A stretch of 64,000 nucleotides of DNA from Penium margaritaceum (GCA_023375785.1 SZWC01000538.1:309942-373941), one strand, 5' to 3'. Positions 1 to 11,724 are shown, counted from the stretch's first letter. Translations and numbers: made by a program. The notes: a model not told the origin generated them from the letters alone.

Positions 1-130
1 TCTATATCTATATCTATATCTATATCTATATCTATACCTATATCTATATCTATATCTATATCTATATATATATCTATATCTATATCTATATCTATATCTA
101 TATCCATATCTATATCTATGTCTATGCCTG
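1..130. repeat. TATATC hexanucleotide microsatellite
   Basis: Nearly uninterrupted TCTATA/TATATC hexamer units run from the first base. Open frames across this tract encode only Ile/Tyr/Ser strings and are not genes. The array continues as degenerate AT-rich sequence. Confidence 0.95.
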
Positions 131-1150
131 GATATTTATTAATCTATAACTATATGTATATCTATGTATTTCTATATACTTATGTCTACTTTTATATCTA
201 AATCTTTATGTTCATTGATATCTACATATTTCTTTATATACATATACATATATATTCATATCTATATATATATATCTATATCAATATTCATATATATATA
301 TATATCTTTATTTATATATATATCTATATCTATATCTATATCTATATATCTATATCTATATATTTCTCTATGTGAACATCTATATCTGCATTTAGATCCA
401 TGTTTCTATATATGTATATGCATCTATAAATATGTTAATACCTGTTTATATTTATATCCATATATTTATTTTTATATTTGAATCCATATGTACATCTAAA
501 TTTTTTAAAAATGTTTATATCTATATGTATTTACATAACTTCATGTATTTTTATATCTACATCCAAATCTATATCAATATCACACTTATTTTACATGNTA
601 TATATATATCTATATCTATATCTATATATCTATATCTATATATTTCTCTATGTGAACATCTATATCTGCATTTAGATCCATGTTTCTATATATGTATATG
701 CATTTATAAATATGTTAATACCTGTTTATATTTATATCCATATATTTATTTTTATATTTGAATCCATATGTACATCTAAAATTTTTAAAAATGTTTATAT
801 CTATATGTATTTACATAACTTCATGTATTTTTATATCTACATCCAAATCTATATCAATATCACACTTATTTTACATGTAAAACTACATTTCCATCTACTC
901 GTACATGTATAGATATATCTACATCTTCATATATATCTTCATATTTATTTATTTATTTATATATCCATACCTATATCTACACATGTATCCATACTTATTC
1001 CGAAATAAATATCTTCATTTTTTCTGTAAATTTATCTCTATCCACATCTGACTCTAAATCAATCTAGATATCTTTACGTATGTATTCATGTATATGTATG
1101 TCCACATATACATTTATATCGTCTTCTATTTTCATATATATTTCTATGAT
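131..1150. repeat. Degenerate AT-rich satellite with a 280-bp tandem duplication
   Basis: The stretch is built from degenerate TATATC-like units. A block beginning near 315 recurs about 280 bp downstream: the shared segment containing TGTGAACATCTATATCTGCA starts at 371 and again at 651. The copies differ by only a couple of bases by eye. They are separated by one undetermined base at 598, so the duplication may be an assembly product. No coding sequence is supported. Confidence 0.85.
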
Positions 1151-2928
1151 CACTTCATCGGTCACTTCTTAATCATGTGCTATGGACATGACCGCCCTAT
1201 AATAACGTTTTTNTGTAGATAGAAATCACCATAAGTTGTAAAGTTATTTCGCATACCTCTCCTTTTTTTGGATGAAGACATAGTCATAGTCATAGTCATT
1301 GAATCTTACCATTTATTGAAATTCTAAGACAATTGGGATAAATGGTTTTGATATTGCACATCATTCATCCTTCCTTTTATTATTTGAGCATCCTCTAAAA
1401 AAATTGTTTATTCCTACCAAATGACGCATTTAAATGGGAGAATGTTGTCTCAAAGTTGGGAGATGGGACATAAAGGATTTAGCACTAAGGTCGGATCACC
1501 TCCTCGAAGTTGCGGTTACGACCAGCGAATAAAATGGGAGAAAAAATTCGGGTGAAGACTTTTCCGGTGGCCGCTTGCCGGCACGACGACGGGCGGCTGC
1601 GCATTGGCCGTCTCTAGGCCGGCGTGGCCCAGGACTTGGCCGTCGGGGACTCCAGAGCCAACAAGGCTAGAGTCCCCGACGACGGGGGTTTCGGATGGCT
1701 GGAGTCCTCCGGCCGGTCGGCCCCTCAGGGCTGTGAGTCCTCCGGTCCCCCGTTTTGGCGACCGGGGGACTCCCGAAACCTTGGAGAACATAACTTCACT
1801 TTCGTTCACTTAAGCTGTTGTGTCTGGTTTTTACACTAATGTCAGTCCTCACTTGGGGGATCGTTCGTTTGGGGCTCTACCTAATCTACACCACCTCCAA
1901 CTCTTGATTATGGTTTTCACTAGAAAATATTGATTGAGACCCATGTAAAAGAAGGGCTCATAATGGTTTGAATTTTGATATGTTGTCATCGGGCAAGCTC
2001 ATGAATGAAAGCTCTTTCTTTCAAGACTCTCCCGCTATACAAGACCCTCTCAAATGCCATCAAATGAAGTGTCCCTTTCATTTAGGTTTAACCTTCCACA
2101 ATTGGAGGACCTAATTGCATTTACAGTGCCATCTTCCGCATTACCGCCTACATTCACACCACTTTACACCAAGATGTTTTTTCTTCTAAGAATACCAGTC
2201 GAGAATGAATTGTGCATCGTTCGGGTTCATGGGTTAAGTAAGTACCCTACGATTAAACTAGACCATGGCCCAGTCGAATTTGTGTAGTGACACTTCCTTC
2301 CACTTAAGCGTTCGGTCGATAAAATTTGCTTCATCGAACTCGGGCAAACGAATCCACGGTCCACAGCGCTTGGACACCATCAACGTCCAAGTGTCATTTG
2401 TGCTTGAGAACACATTGGCCCTTGCTCCATTACCGAGCCAAATAAACTCGGACGCAATCAGTGAAGATTTTTGAGTGTGCCATTATTCGTACTCATAAAA
2501 ACCAAACTTATTTCGAACCGTTGTGGATGAATACACAATAAGTATTTCATCGTTTTGAAACTTATTCATAATCAATTTTGTTGCAAATTTAGGCGGTAAA
2601 ACGGTACAATGCCTGGATGCACGAATCCAATGGTCTGCCATCCAACTGGTTGGTTGGATGGTCGGCGGCAGATAAGCTGACTTACCAACCACTCACCGGC
2701 TAGCTACTAGTCGCCCATCAAGCTGGTTGCTCAATCGGCCGCCGAGAAGCCATGAGGGCCTCAAGGGCGGGTCTCGTGGCCTCGTGCCCTCGCCCTCGCT
2801 TGCCCTCCTAGCCCGTGAGAGCAAGAGAGGACGAGGAATAGGGCAAACAAGCGAGAGGGAGAGTCTTGTAAGTAAAGATGACACGTCGGACGTGGTCGGA
2901 CGTGCCTTGTACTAGACAATTTTGCAGC
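1151..2928. other. Unassigned intergenic DNA with GC-rich hairpins
   Basis: No gene is recognised. There is one N at 1213 and a short GTCATA tandem repeat near 1279-1300. A GC-rich island at about 1560-1790 holds inverted repeats: an 11-bp perfect pair GTCGGGGACTC / GAGTCCCCGAC (1642-1652 and 1670-1680) and an 8-bp pair (1745-1752 and 1763-1770). A further 8-bp stem CATCCAAC / GTTGGATG lies at 2639-2646 and 2653-2660. Short open frames here overlap on both strands and have no recognisable domain. Confidence 0.6.
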
Positions 2929-3089
2929 TGTAGCGTGGTAGTGCCACGCTGACCGGTTGAAGGAGCCACGTGGCTCGAGCGGGGTCACCTGGGACTGTGG
3001 GCAGTTGGACGGGATGGCTTGAGGGTCGGAGACCCTCAAGCACCGCGGTTTTGGCCTAGTCGGCCAAGAATTCCGTCCAATCCGCTACA
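2929..3089 (+). repeat. Left LTR of the miniature element
   Basis: 161 bp, TG...CA. It contains a perfect 11-bp hairpin, GCTTGAGGGTC / GACCCTCAAGC with a 3-base loop, and a GCCACGTGGC palindrome. Both structures also occur in the right copy. Confidence 0.85.
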
Positions 3090-3172
3090 TCGGTGTCAGA
3101 GCTCCAAGGCTCAAATCCCACGTTGGGATTACCAGAGATGCCGAGGCGGCTCTTACTCCTAGTGCGGGGAAG

Positions 3173-3332
3173 TGTAGCGTGGTAGTGCCACGCCGACCGG
3201 TGAAAGGAGCCACGTGGCTGGAGCGGGTCACCTGGAACTGTGGGCGGTTGGACGGGATGGCTTGAGGGTCGGAGACCCTCAAGCACCGCAGGTTTGGCCT
3301 AGTCAGCCAAGGATTCCGTCCAATCCGCTACA
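3173..3332 (+). repeat. Right LTR of the miniature element
   Basis: 160 bp, collinear with the left copy and sharing its hairpin and CACGTG palindrome. It directly follows a purine-rich stretch. Confidence 0.85.
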
Positions 3333-4129
3333 ACAGCGTTATGTCACAAAAACAAACTCGACTTTGTTTAGTACAAAGTTTGAGTTCCAAACATGGAGCT
3401 CAAGATGCACTCTTTCAGACTAAAGGAAGGAGGGTGTAGGGCATATGGACTCCCCAAAACAATCAAAGTGAAACAGTAATAGCTTAAGCTAGCGAGCATG
3501 CCCAGCCTAGACAAGCCAAGACTTGATTCTAGGCCCAACATTGGTTTTCTGGCGAAGGGCAAACATCCAGCAAGAGCAAAAGAAGTCATGTGTACAAAAG
3601 AAGGCTTATTGTCTGACACCCCCAGAAGCTCATCAAGGGGAGAAACTGTGGGGCCCGCATGGAGAAGGGGAATGGGATGTAACACGCGGGAGTCAAATGA
3701 CGGGAAGGAAGGGCCATGAAGTTTTCCTTCAGCACAATCAAGGTAGTTAGAAATGCAGAATGAAGGGAATGTGCTAGGGTCAAGACAATCTGCACACTAA
3801 TGACATAGGTTGCTATGGATGACGGTTGTATGAACGTGACACTGGTGGCAATGGAGCAAATGTACCCTACTGGTCTCGGATTTCAATGAATGGAGATTTG
3901 TGAATTGTAAAATCTTTGAATTAGGTGAGATTTTTTAGGTTTGAATTTTTTTGGTAGTCCTTAATGGTCGAATCGGCATCAAATGGTACCTTGATTTCAA
4001 CGTTTTAAATGGAGAAAAACACCATTGAAGTCTGAAATCCCTTAGCCTTTCACATGAAATTCGAGTTCAATTACTTGTATGGTATGTATGATTTATTGAA
4101 CGAAAAACTGTATCACATTCAATCAACTT
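3333..4129. other. Unassigned DNA between the miniature element and an old copia relic
   Basis: Short open frames up to about 105 residues occur on both strands but overlap one another and show no recognisable motif, repeat or composition bias. I see nothing that can be named. Confidence 0.5.
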
Positions 4130-4901
4130 AAGAAACAATTAACATTGAAATCCAATAACAGTAGGGTATGTGCTTTGGGAAACGTAAGGAAGCGACATGC
4201 ACACGTCCTACGGCCATTTCGGCGAGCAATGATGCAAACAAGGACACACTATGTAACTTGTCACAAAGAACATGATGTCCAGACGAGTAAAGCGACACAG
4301 TGTCCACGCCACAAGAGGAAACAAAGTCCAAACACCGATCATCCAAAATGAGAGACGGCAAGCTGACGTCAAGTGTAGGTAGAAAAAGGACATTAAGAGA
4401 AAAGATATCACCTGATGGACCAACAAAATGCAAAACACCAATACCCTAAACATGCAACATTTGACCAAAGCCAGTGCGGACAAATGCACGTCACCAACAA
4501 GATCCAATCCGACAAATGCAAAAAGAGACAATGTCATGTGATGAGTGGCTCGGAGTTGATGATCCTTTATCCACTCAACACACAAGACGGGGAAGTCACA
4601 TGACATTGGGCAACACTTCAAACAAGTCCAGAAGAGAGCTCAGCACATACAGGAATCACGACAAGGAGACATGACATGTTGAACAACTGCCATAGGCGAC
4701 ACAACCTCACCCTTCAACAGGCCCCAAAGGGTTCCATCCAGCGAACATCGCTTACCATTGAACACAGTAGCTGAATCCACACCAAAGGTGACAAATGGAG
4801 GCCAAAGATGGAGAGGGACACTCGAGGCTTGACCAAATGCGTATGGACCATGCGGCAACTCGTGAAAGACCGAGCCTGTGGCGTAGAGAGAAAGGACAGG
4901 G
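4130..4901 (-). pseudogene. Old Ty1-copia gag-protease relic (M), interrupted by element A
   Basis: Read on the minus strand, a frame near 4208-4621 contains the copia protease neighbourhood ATHHMT. Downstream there is a segment like VGPSGDIF followed by a LFLPTLDVSLPSL stretch, matching the usual copia region just after the aspartic protease motif. The stretch resembles element K (27600-30900) more than the A/H/J family. It is a decayed fossil with several breaks and no visible LTR. Its upstream side meets the end of element A at 4902; related sequence may resume beyond 10827, which would make A a nested insertion. Confidence 0.55.
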
Positions 4902-5524
4902 TGTGAAGATGTAAGGAAGCATCGTTGACCAGGCGTCAGTGCCTGATCAGACGGTGACGACACTCACAAGTCGTGCACTCAACGACAAGAGTTTAGCTAG
5001 GGGACACAAGGCAAAGTGTCTGAATACTTCAATAGCATTTGCAGAGAGAGATGACAAATGACAGGTCCATGGCATAAAAACCTGTCACGGCGCACAGCGG
5101 GTGTCGCACGCAACGGTCCAAGAGCTATCTTGAAATCGGCCCAAAACCACTATTTTGGCTTCAACTCTGTGCACACATGTCAGAATGCTACACCGTCCAA
5201 ACCTAGATGTTCAAGATGACAAGACGGACGCTACTTCTGGTCACATGCATGCATCCATCATCAGACGGTGGACACGCAATGCAAAAACATGCAAATCGGG
5301 CTCATGGCCAGTCCACCGAAAAGACTCCTACAAGTTGTAGAAAAAACAGCAGGGAGTCCCGGCAGTTTCCAGGGCTCTGGAACGGTAGTCGGCCAGCTCC
5401 AAGCTGGTAGTCCACCGCCAGTCATCGCACTGGTGTCACCAAGGCCCACCTCAGGGATCTGCACGAGTATGGACATGGCCAAGTGGTCACAGTAGACTGT
5501 ACAAGAACGTCACAAATCACAACA
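4902..5524 (-). repeat. 3' LTR of copia element A
   Basis: About 623 bp. On the minus strand it begins TGTTGTGATTTGTGACG and ends CATCTTCACA, collinear with 10185-10821 and with the LTRs at 44851, 51836 and 60157. The neighbouring polypurine tract is at 5525-5535 on the element side. Confidence 0.9.
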
Positions 5525-8500
5525 CTCCCCCATGACCCGATGGTACGCATGTTCATACACGTGCAACACTGGGACAAGTAGAATAGTGAGTGTAAAACAG
5601 ATGGGACACGGACACACATCCCACACTCAGCCACCCTTAGGCATGAGGCGAAGCCCAACAGAACGAATGGCCACCAGAAACTTTCCGCGAGCTAGTGCCT
5701 TCGTCAAGAAATCAGCACGTTGCATGTCAGTGCCAACCCACATGACGGAGATCACATGTCGCTCCACCAGATCACGCACAAAGTGATGCTCAACTGCAAT
5801 GTGCTTCGTGCGAGTGTGAAAGACACTGGAGTTCTCCGCAATGGCGAGAGTACTCTGGTTGTCGCAACAAAGCACAATGGTGGGTACTGACGGACCAAGC
5901 TCAAGAAACAAGGTCTTCAGCCATACCGCCTTAGCAGCCCCTGTGCCCAAAGCAACGTACTCTGCCTCCAACGAGCTACCTGCAATGCAACCCTACTTCC
6001 CGCTAAGCCAGGATAGAGCGTTACCACCGAGCAGGAACGTGTAGCCTGTACGGCTGCGTCCATCTGGGCTCCAGGTCCAGTCGCTGTGAGCGTATCCGTC
6101 AAGGACCATTGAACACTACCGACGAAAGCAGAGTCCGAGGTACGGGATGGAGACCACGTACCGCACCACTCGCTCTGCCATGTGAAGGGCTCTGGCACGT
6201 GGAGCCTGCAAGAACTGAGCAAGGAGGTTGATAGCGAATGCGATGTCAAGACGTGTGGTAGTGGCCAAGTACATCAGAGATCCGATGAGACGGAGGTACA
6301 AGGTCACGTCCACTGTCTCCCCCACTTATGTGGGCTCATCCACCTTCAGGGCATCCTGCCCATCGGGTGTAAGAGGTGTGGAAGCGGTGGGCACTACACC
6401 AAGGAGATTGCTGAAACGCTCCCCCACAACTCATGCAAATCATGCCTGATGCAGCAACAGTGTCCGACATCTGCGATCTTGCACGATCTCCATACCAAGA
6501 AACACCGATGCACGACCGAGGTCCTTCATCCTGTAGGCAGTCTGAAGGAGAGCCTTGGCCTCCTTCACGGCCTCCAGGGACGGAGATGCGAGATGGTCAT
6601 CGACATAGACCAGGATGCCGGTGAACTGCTTGGGTGTCGGTAGGTTGAAGAGAGAGGGATCTGCCTCGCTCTGTACATATCCCGCACGAGTCAAAGTGCC
6701 GGTGATCTCCCGATTCCAACACCGCGGAGACTGCTTGAGGCCGTACAAGGATTTGCGCAAGCGCCAGACCTTGTCAGCGTCCTCAAAGCCTGGTGGTTGA
6801 GCCACGTAAATCTCCTCATCCAGAGAGCCATGGAGGAACGAATTGTTCACGTCCATCTGGTGCAGTTCTCAGTCATGCTGAGTCACTACACCGAACAGAG
6901 CTCGAGCTGAGGTCATGCGGCCGACAGGGGCAAAAGTGTCATTGTAATGAACGCCCTTAACCTGAGTGTATCCCTTGACGACCAAGCGGGCCTTGTAGCA
7001 TTCCCGTGAGCCATCCGGCTTCACTTTCTTGCGAAAGACCCACTTGACCTGAATAGCCTTCCTCCCAGGCAAAAGGTTGACAAGCTCGTAGACTCTATGC
7101 TCTCGGATAGCGCGATGCTCATCCTCGTAGGCAACGCGCCAAGCATCAGCATCCTGTGATGAGAGAGCTTCCCTCAGGGTGCCCGGGTTGGGCGCTAGAG
7201 AGGGAGAGCTTTGCGTGGCAAGGGCACACACCTCGGTGCTAGGCCTGACGACCACAAGATCAGCTGATGCATCACAAGCGATATGGAACTCGCGAGTGAC
7301 GAGATCGTGCCCTACAGGGCATGCTGGATGTACTCTGTGAGCTCAGTGGGGACACTTAGGCCCAGGGCTTTTTTGTCGGGGTCACCACTCGCGATGCTGC
7401 AAGAGGGGCGCCTCGGTGCGGGGCCCGCCGCTCGCTGAGCTCCGGAATCCAATGGTCGAAGATGGCCACTAGGCTCACGGGAGTAACCTGAGCTCGAGGG
7501 GCGCACCTCAAGCTCAAGGACAGGCATGACCACAGCTGGTGGGGGCTGAGGCAAGGCAGCCGGTGATGTCGTGCAAGGAGATGCGTGTGTGGGGGACACA
7601 GGACTGGGTGTAACAACAGGAGCACGCAAGAATGGACCTGACACACAGGCAGGAGTACCAGCAGATGCAGGTACGGGAGTAGGCAAGACTGGACCAGACA
7701 CAGAAACACGAGTGCCAGCAGACACAGCAACTAGTGCAGAAGTAGGCGCGGGAACAGAAGCAGGGGCACCTGTGGGGTGTGAAAGTGGCTTTACAGGCGA
7801 GGTCTTTGGACCGAGGCAAATGATCGCCGGGTCATCACAGGCCGGAGATTGAGAGGTGAAGGGGGTTCGAACGGACACATCAGCCTGGTGAGAGGTACTC
7901 GCTAGCGTAGAAGTCTCCCCCATCCGCCGAGAACCCTCACAGGTAGGAACATGTGTGGCGAAGAGAATCGTGGTCGAAGTCAGGTCACAGTAGGTGAGAG
8001 GCTTGAAAAAGAGCATGTCGCGTGACTTAATGACGCGACGACGAGTAGGGTCTAAGAAGCGCCAAGCCTTCGACCGAGGGGAAATGCCTACGAAGGCACA
8101 CAAGCGGCCCCGAGGTGAGACCTTGGACCCCTGCTGGTCCTCGTTGTACCACACGCAGGCTAGGGATCACCAGACGCGAGCAAGACAAAGGTCAACACGG
8201 TGTCCAAACCAGAGCTCATACGGTGTAACATGGTCCGGAAGCGGGCCGTGCGGGAGACAATTCCAGACCCAAGTCATGTGGGCAAAACCCTCAAAGAGAA
8301 AGGACTCAGGGAGACCGCACTCAGACCGCATAGCGCAAACCGCATCCTCCATGGTGCGGTTCCAGCACTCGGAAACACAGTTCTTTTGAGGGGTAGCAGG
8401 AGCGAAGACCTAGTGAAAAATCACGTAATTAGCAAAGAATTCATCCATCTTGCCAAGGAAATCACCGCCGTGATCCGAGCGGAAAGTATGTAGCATGTGA

Positions 8501-10184
8501 CGTGACTGACGCTCAGCCATCACTAGTCAGAGTCGAACCTCCAGGGCGGCGTCGCTCTTCTGACGCAGGCTGTAGACCCACCACATCCGGGTGAAGTCAT
8601 CAGTCAGAGTCAGAACATACCGGTCCCGATCAGAGAGGGACTCGACCGGAAGAGGACCGAGAAGGTCTGAGTGAACTAACTTGAGAGGCCGAAGCGCTCG
8701 GGAACGAGAGTCAGGGTAGGTACATTGGTGCATCTTCCCCTGAGCGCAAAAGAGACAATCGGTCTTGGGTGGCTTCTCGAAAGAAGCCACGTCAAGACTG
8801 AGAGCTGGTTGTGTCCGAATGAGCTTCAACACGGTATCAGAGCTCACGTGACACAGACGGCGATGAAGCAGCTACTGGTGTTCCGGAGACAAAACACCAG
8901 TGACAAAGACCCGACCGGAGGAGGAAGGAGAGCAAGGGGAGGAGGTCCAAGAGACGCGATACAGATCATCTATGACTGAGGCACAAAGGACAATGCTGCG
9001 AGTATCAGTAGTAGTCACAGACATTGAGTCTGCGGTATGCTCCACAGAGAGACCCATCAGTGTGCACGCACGCATAGAAAGCAGGCTAAGCTCAAGATCA
9101 GGCACAAACAACACGTCGGAAAGGTACAGGGGGCCAGACGGACCGTTGAAACATACAACCCCAACACCATGGACTGGCAAGGACTGACCAGAGCCTGTAC
9201 GGACGGAACGGATAGACGTCACAGGACCGAGAACAACAAAATCACTACGACGACACGTCATGTGATGAGTGGCACCAGAATCGATGATCCAAGTGCCACT
9301 GGAGTCACGACTGGTGGACGTCATTGTACAACGGGCAATGGAACACTCGGCATCAGAGGGACGCTGTGCCGTCATTTGGGAGGAACGATGCAGGGCACAA
9401 AGATGAGACTCATGAACCCAATCGGAGCAGTCACGCCCATCATCATCACATGCTGACTGTGCTCCCCCACAAGCGTCGTCACGAGCCACAGGAACGGACG
9501 GACAGACAGTCTGTGGACCACCCAACGATGAAAGCACACTCGGAACTCCCTGAAAGCAGAGCGCGAGAATGTGTCGGAGCTCAGCAATGGTGCGGTCGCG
9601 TGGGTCTGGATCACTGCTACTCGCCGGTGAGGGAGCGGGAATAGCTGTAGTCGTGGACGCCACCCGTCCGGAGGATGGCGAGGATGACGTGCTGGACGTG
9701 GAACGGAGGGAGTGTGCAGCTTGGAGCCCACTAGTAATCCGCGCCCAGTCGAGCGGCTGCTGGCACTCGGTGTAGCGATGGGCGCCTCCACAATTATAAT
9801 AGTGAACAGAACATCCACTGCTACCACTGGATGACGACTACTGTTGTGAGTGCTGCTGACCTGATCCAAGCTTCCCCTCCTTCTTCTTCCCCTGAGCTGT
9901 TGTTGCAAAACCCTGCGTCTGAGTGGGTATGGATGGGGTTGAAGAGGAGGAGGAAGATGAGGACGTGATGGAGGATGAAGAAGGAGACTGCAGGAGGGAA
10001 GATGGTGGTGATGCGACGTTTGTTGCAGCAAGAGAAGTCTCCTGATGGGCCACGGCTGTCTCGCGGGCTGAAGTCACCTGGAGGTCGAGCTGATACGCCC
10101 AAGGGAGAAGCTGTAGAGTGGCTGAAAAGGGCTCGAGGACAGCATCACTGTACCATGTGAAGATGTCAGTGTGCTCTGATACCA
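5525..10184 (-). pseudogene. gag-pol region of copia element A
   Basis: Parts in order on the minus strand: gag remnant about 9780-10170, with a Ser-rich segment and a CCHC zinc knuckle (YNCGGAHRYTEC-like) near 9770-9807; aspartic protease at about 9260-9300 with WIIDSGATHHMT; the integrase zinc-binding region and core at about 8170-8880, including HSDLLGPL; reverse transcriptase about 6440-7255 with VKWVFRKK and the catalytic YVDD near 6590-6616; RNase H about 5627-6330 with CDNQSTLA and ADFLTKAL. The intact family makes virus-like particles that reverse-transcribe and integrate. This copy is a broken fossil with several interruptions and is not expected to encode a working polyprotein. Confidence 0.9.
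10173..10184 (-). other. Primer-binding site of element A
   Basis: The minus strand reads TGGTATCAGAGC, complementary to the 3' end of plant initiator-Met tRNA, directly next to the LTR boundary at 10185. Confidence 0.9.
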
Positions 10185-10821
10185 TGTGAAGATGCAAGGA
10201 AGCTTCCTAGCAACACTCTCGTTGACCAGGCGTCAGTGCCTGATCAGACGGCGACGACAGTCACAAGTTGTGCAGGCAACGACAAGAGTTTGGCTAGGGG
10301 ACACAAGGCAAAGCGTCTTAATGCTTCAATAGCATTTGCACAGAGAGATGACAAATGATAGGTCCATGGCATAAACACCTGCCGTGGAGCACAGCGGGTG
10401 TCGCACACGGCGGTCCAAGAGCTGTCCTAAAACCGGCCCAAACCCATTGTTTTGGCCATAACTCTGCGCACACATGTCAGAATGCTACGCCGTCTGAACC
10501 TAGATGTACAGGATCACAAGACAGATGCTACGACTGGTCACATACATGCATCCATCATCAGACGGTGGACACGCAATGCAAAAAAATGCAAATCGGGCTC
10601 ATGGCCAGTCCGCCGAAAAGACTCCTGCAAGCTGAAGAAAAAACAGCAGGGAGTCCTGGCAGTGTCCGGGGCTCTGGAACGGTAGTCGGCCAGCTCCAAG
10701 CTGGTAGTCCGCCGCCAGTCGTCGCAACGGTGTCACCAGGGCCCACCTCAGGGATCTGCATGAGTATGGACACGGCCGAGTGGTCACAGTAGACTGTACA
10801 AGAACGTCACAAATCACAACA
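10185..10821 (-). repeat. 5' LTR of copia element A
   Basis: About 637 bp. It carries the TG...CA ends seen in the rest of the family and is flanked outside by the CAGGG target duplication at 10822-10826. Confidence 0.92.
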
Positions 10822-11154
10822 CAGGGGAGGTGATGGAGCTGCTGGCCGGAGCCATGGTGGAGGGGTGTATGATGGAGAAAGTGGCTCATCAATAGCAGGG
10901 TAATACGGCGGCAGAAGTCAGCACCACCCAGGATGGGGTACAACCACCATTAAAGGTGCCTACACGGAAGCCCAACTAAGCTTCGAAACCATCAAGGACA
11001 TGAAGTTGGTGGTCTCCCACTGCACGGGGTTAGACTCTGGCGTCCGGGGGTCTGGACCAAAGAGCACGGAGGGTGAAGAGAGGATGCACTGTCTTTCAAG
11101 GCACCATGACAAGTTCTTGAATGCCCAGATCTCGGCCAAGTGTAGGACATGATG

Positions 11155-11185
11155 AGAGTTAAAGAAAGAAAGAAAGAAAGAAAAG
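11155..11185. repeat. GAAA microsatellite
   Basis: About seven near-perfect GAAA units. No further feature is attached to it. Confidence 0.9.
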
Positions 11186-11367
11186 GAAAACTCGGGAAAA
11201 ATGATATGAAGAAATATCAGAACAGTTTACCACCAATATGAGAGTGGTAGTGAGTGTGAGACCTGGGTTCACCCGGGGTTGAGGTGGGTGTCAAGGCTCA
11301 CCTCCTCTCCCCCATCCATGTTTTTCAAGGAAGGGTGAGGTTGATCCTCGCTGACGGAGGGGAGGGG

Positions 11368-11460
11368 ACGTCGATCGACGAGCCCGTCAATGGACAAGCT
11401 TGTCGATCGACAAGCTCGTCGATCGAAAAGCTTCTCAGTCGACAAGATCGACCAACAAGC
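11368..11460. repeat. Palindrome cluster based on GTCGATCGAC
   Basis: Several close copies of GTCGATCGA, AAGCTTGTCGA and CAAGCTCGTC are packed in about 90 bp, centred on a perfect 20-bp palindrome at 11397-11416. The arrangement could form cruciforms or be a fragment of a short satellite. Function is unknown. Confidence 0.7.
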
Positions 11461-11576
11461 TCCTCTATAGGTAGGCTCAAGAGGGTGGGAAGCAGGAAAG
11501 AAAATTCCTACCATCCAAGGAGTTTGAGTAGTAACAAAGACCACAACTATCATGGATACGAAAATTTGCATGTGCT

Positions 11577-11597
11577 TAATCCTACACATGGATCCTA
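11577..11597 (+). repeat. Left terminal inverted repeat of the hAT element
   Basis: 21 bp pairing with 15099-15119 at 17 of 21 positions, immediately inside the CATGTGCT target duplication. Confidence 0.85.
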
Positions 11598-11724
11598 GGA
11601 TCCGTGGCACCTACCTGTGAATCCGGATCGAGGATCCGGATCTTCGAATCTGGATCCACCATCCTGGATCCAGTCAGGTTCCACAAATCCTAGGCCGGAT
11701 CCGCGCAGAGGGGGGGGGGGGGGA
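11588..11724. promoter_or_regulatory. Left subterminal GGATCC array and poly-G tract
   Basis: Six GGATCC cores occur, several within a GGATCCG or TGGATCCA context, followed by a run of 14 G at 11710-11723. By analogy with Ac/Ds and other hAT elements these are probably transposase-binding sites; that role is inferred. Confidence 0.7.

Larger units (their letters stand above)
2929..3332 (+). mobile_element. Miniature LTR retrotransposon (TRIM-like), 404 bp
   Basis: Two direct repeats of about 160 bp (2929-3089 and 3173-3332) start TGTAGCG and end CGCTACA, so each has the TG...CA termini of an LTR in a 7-bp inverted form. Directly after the left repeat comes CGGTGTCAGAGC, which matches 10 of 12 bases of the plant initiator-Met primer-binding site TGGTATCAGAGC. 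Directly before the right repeat is the purine-rich GTGCGGGGAAG, a polypurine-tract candidate. The 83-bp interior has no coding capacity. Flanking pentamers are GCAGC and ACAGC, a near-matching target duplication. This is the anatomy of a TRIM, mobilised in trans by an autonomous element. The two repeats differ at roughly ten positions by eye, so the insertion looks moderately old but younger than the large elements here. The plus orientation follows from the primer site. Confidence 0.85.
4902..10821 (-). mobile_element. Full-length Ty1-copia retrotransposon A (minus strand), 5.9 kb
   Basis: The element is bounded by two LTRs (10185-10821 is the 5' copy, 4902-5524 the 3' copy) and flanked by a perfect 5-bp target duplication CAGGG (4897-4901 and 10822-10826). 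The primer-binding site, complement of GCTCTGATACCA at 10173-10184, matches initiator-Met tRNA. A polypurine tract lies at 5525-5535. On the minus strand the order is gag, protease, integrase, reverse transcriptase, RNase H, which defines Ty1-copia. It belongs to the same family as H (44851-52486) and J (60157 onward). Its gag region is shorter than in those copies. It is a fossil: coding is broken in several places. The LTRs differ at very roughly one base in ten by eye, suggesting a few million years under typical plant rates, with the rate assumed. Confidence 0.93.
10827..11568. other. Unassigned DNA between element A and the hAT transposon
   Basis: The first hundred or so bases may continue the old copia relic M on the minus strand, but similarity is weak. 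A GAAA tetranucleotide repeat occupies about 11155-11185. At 11368-11460 lies a cluster of GTCGATCGAC palindromes, including a perfect 20-bp palindrome AGCTTGTCGATCGACAAGCT at 11397-11416. No gene is recognised. Confidence 0.55.

Noticed and set aside
164-912. Open frames of 65-109 residues rich in Ile, Tyr and Ser
   Set aside because: They only translate TATATC-type repeats and exist in several frames at once.
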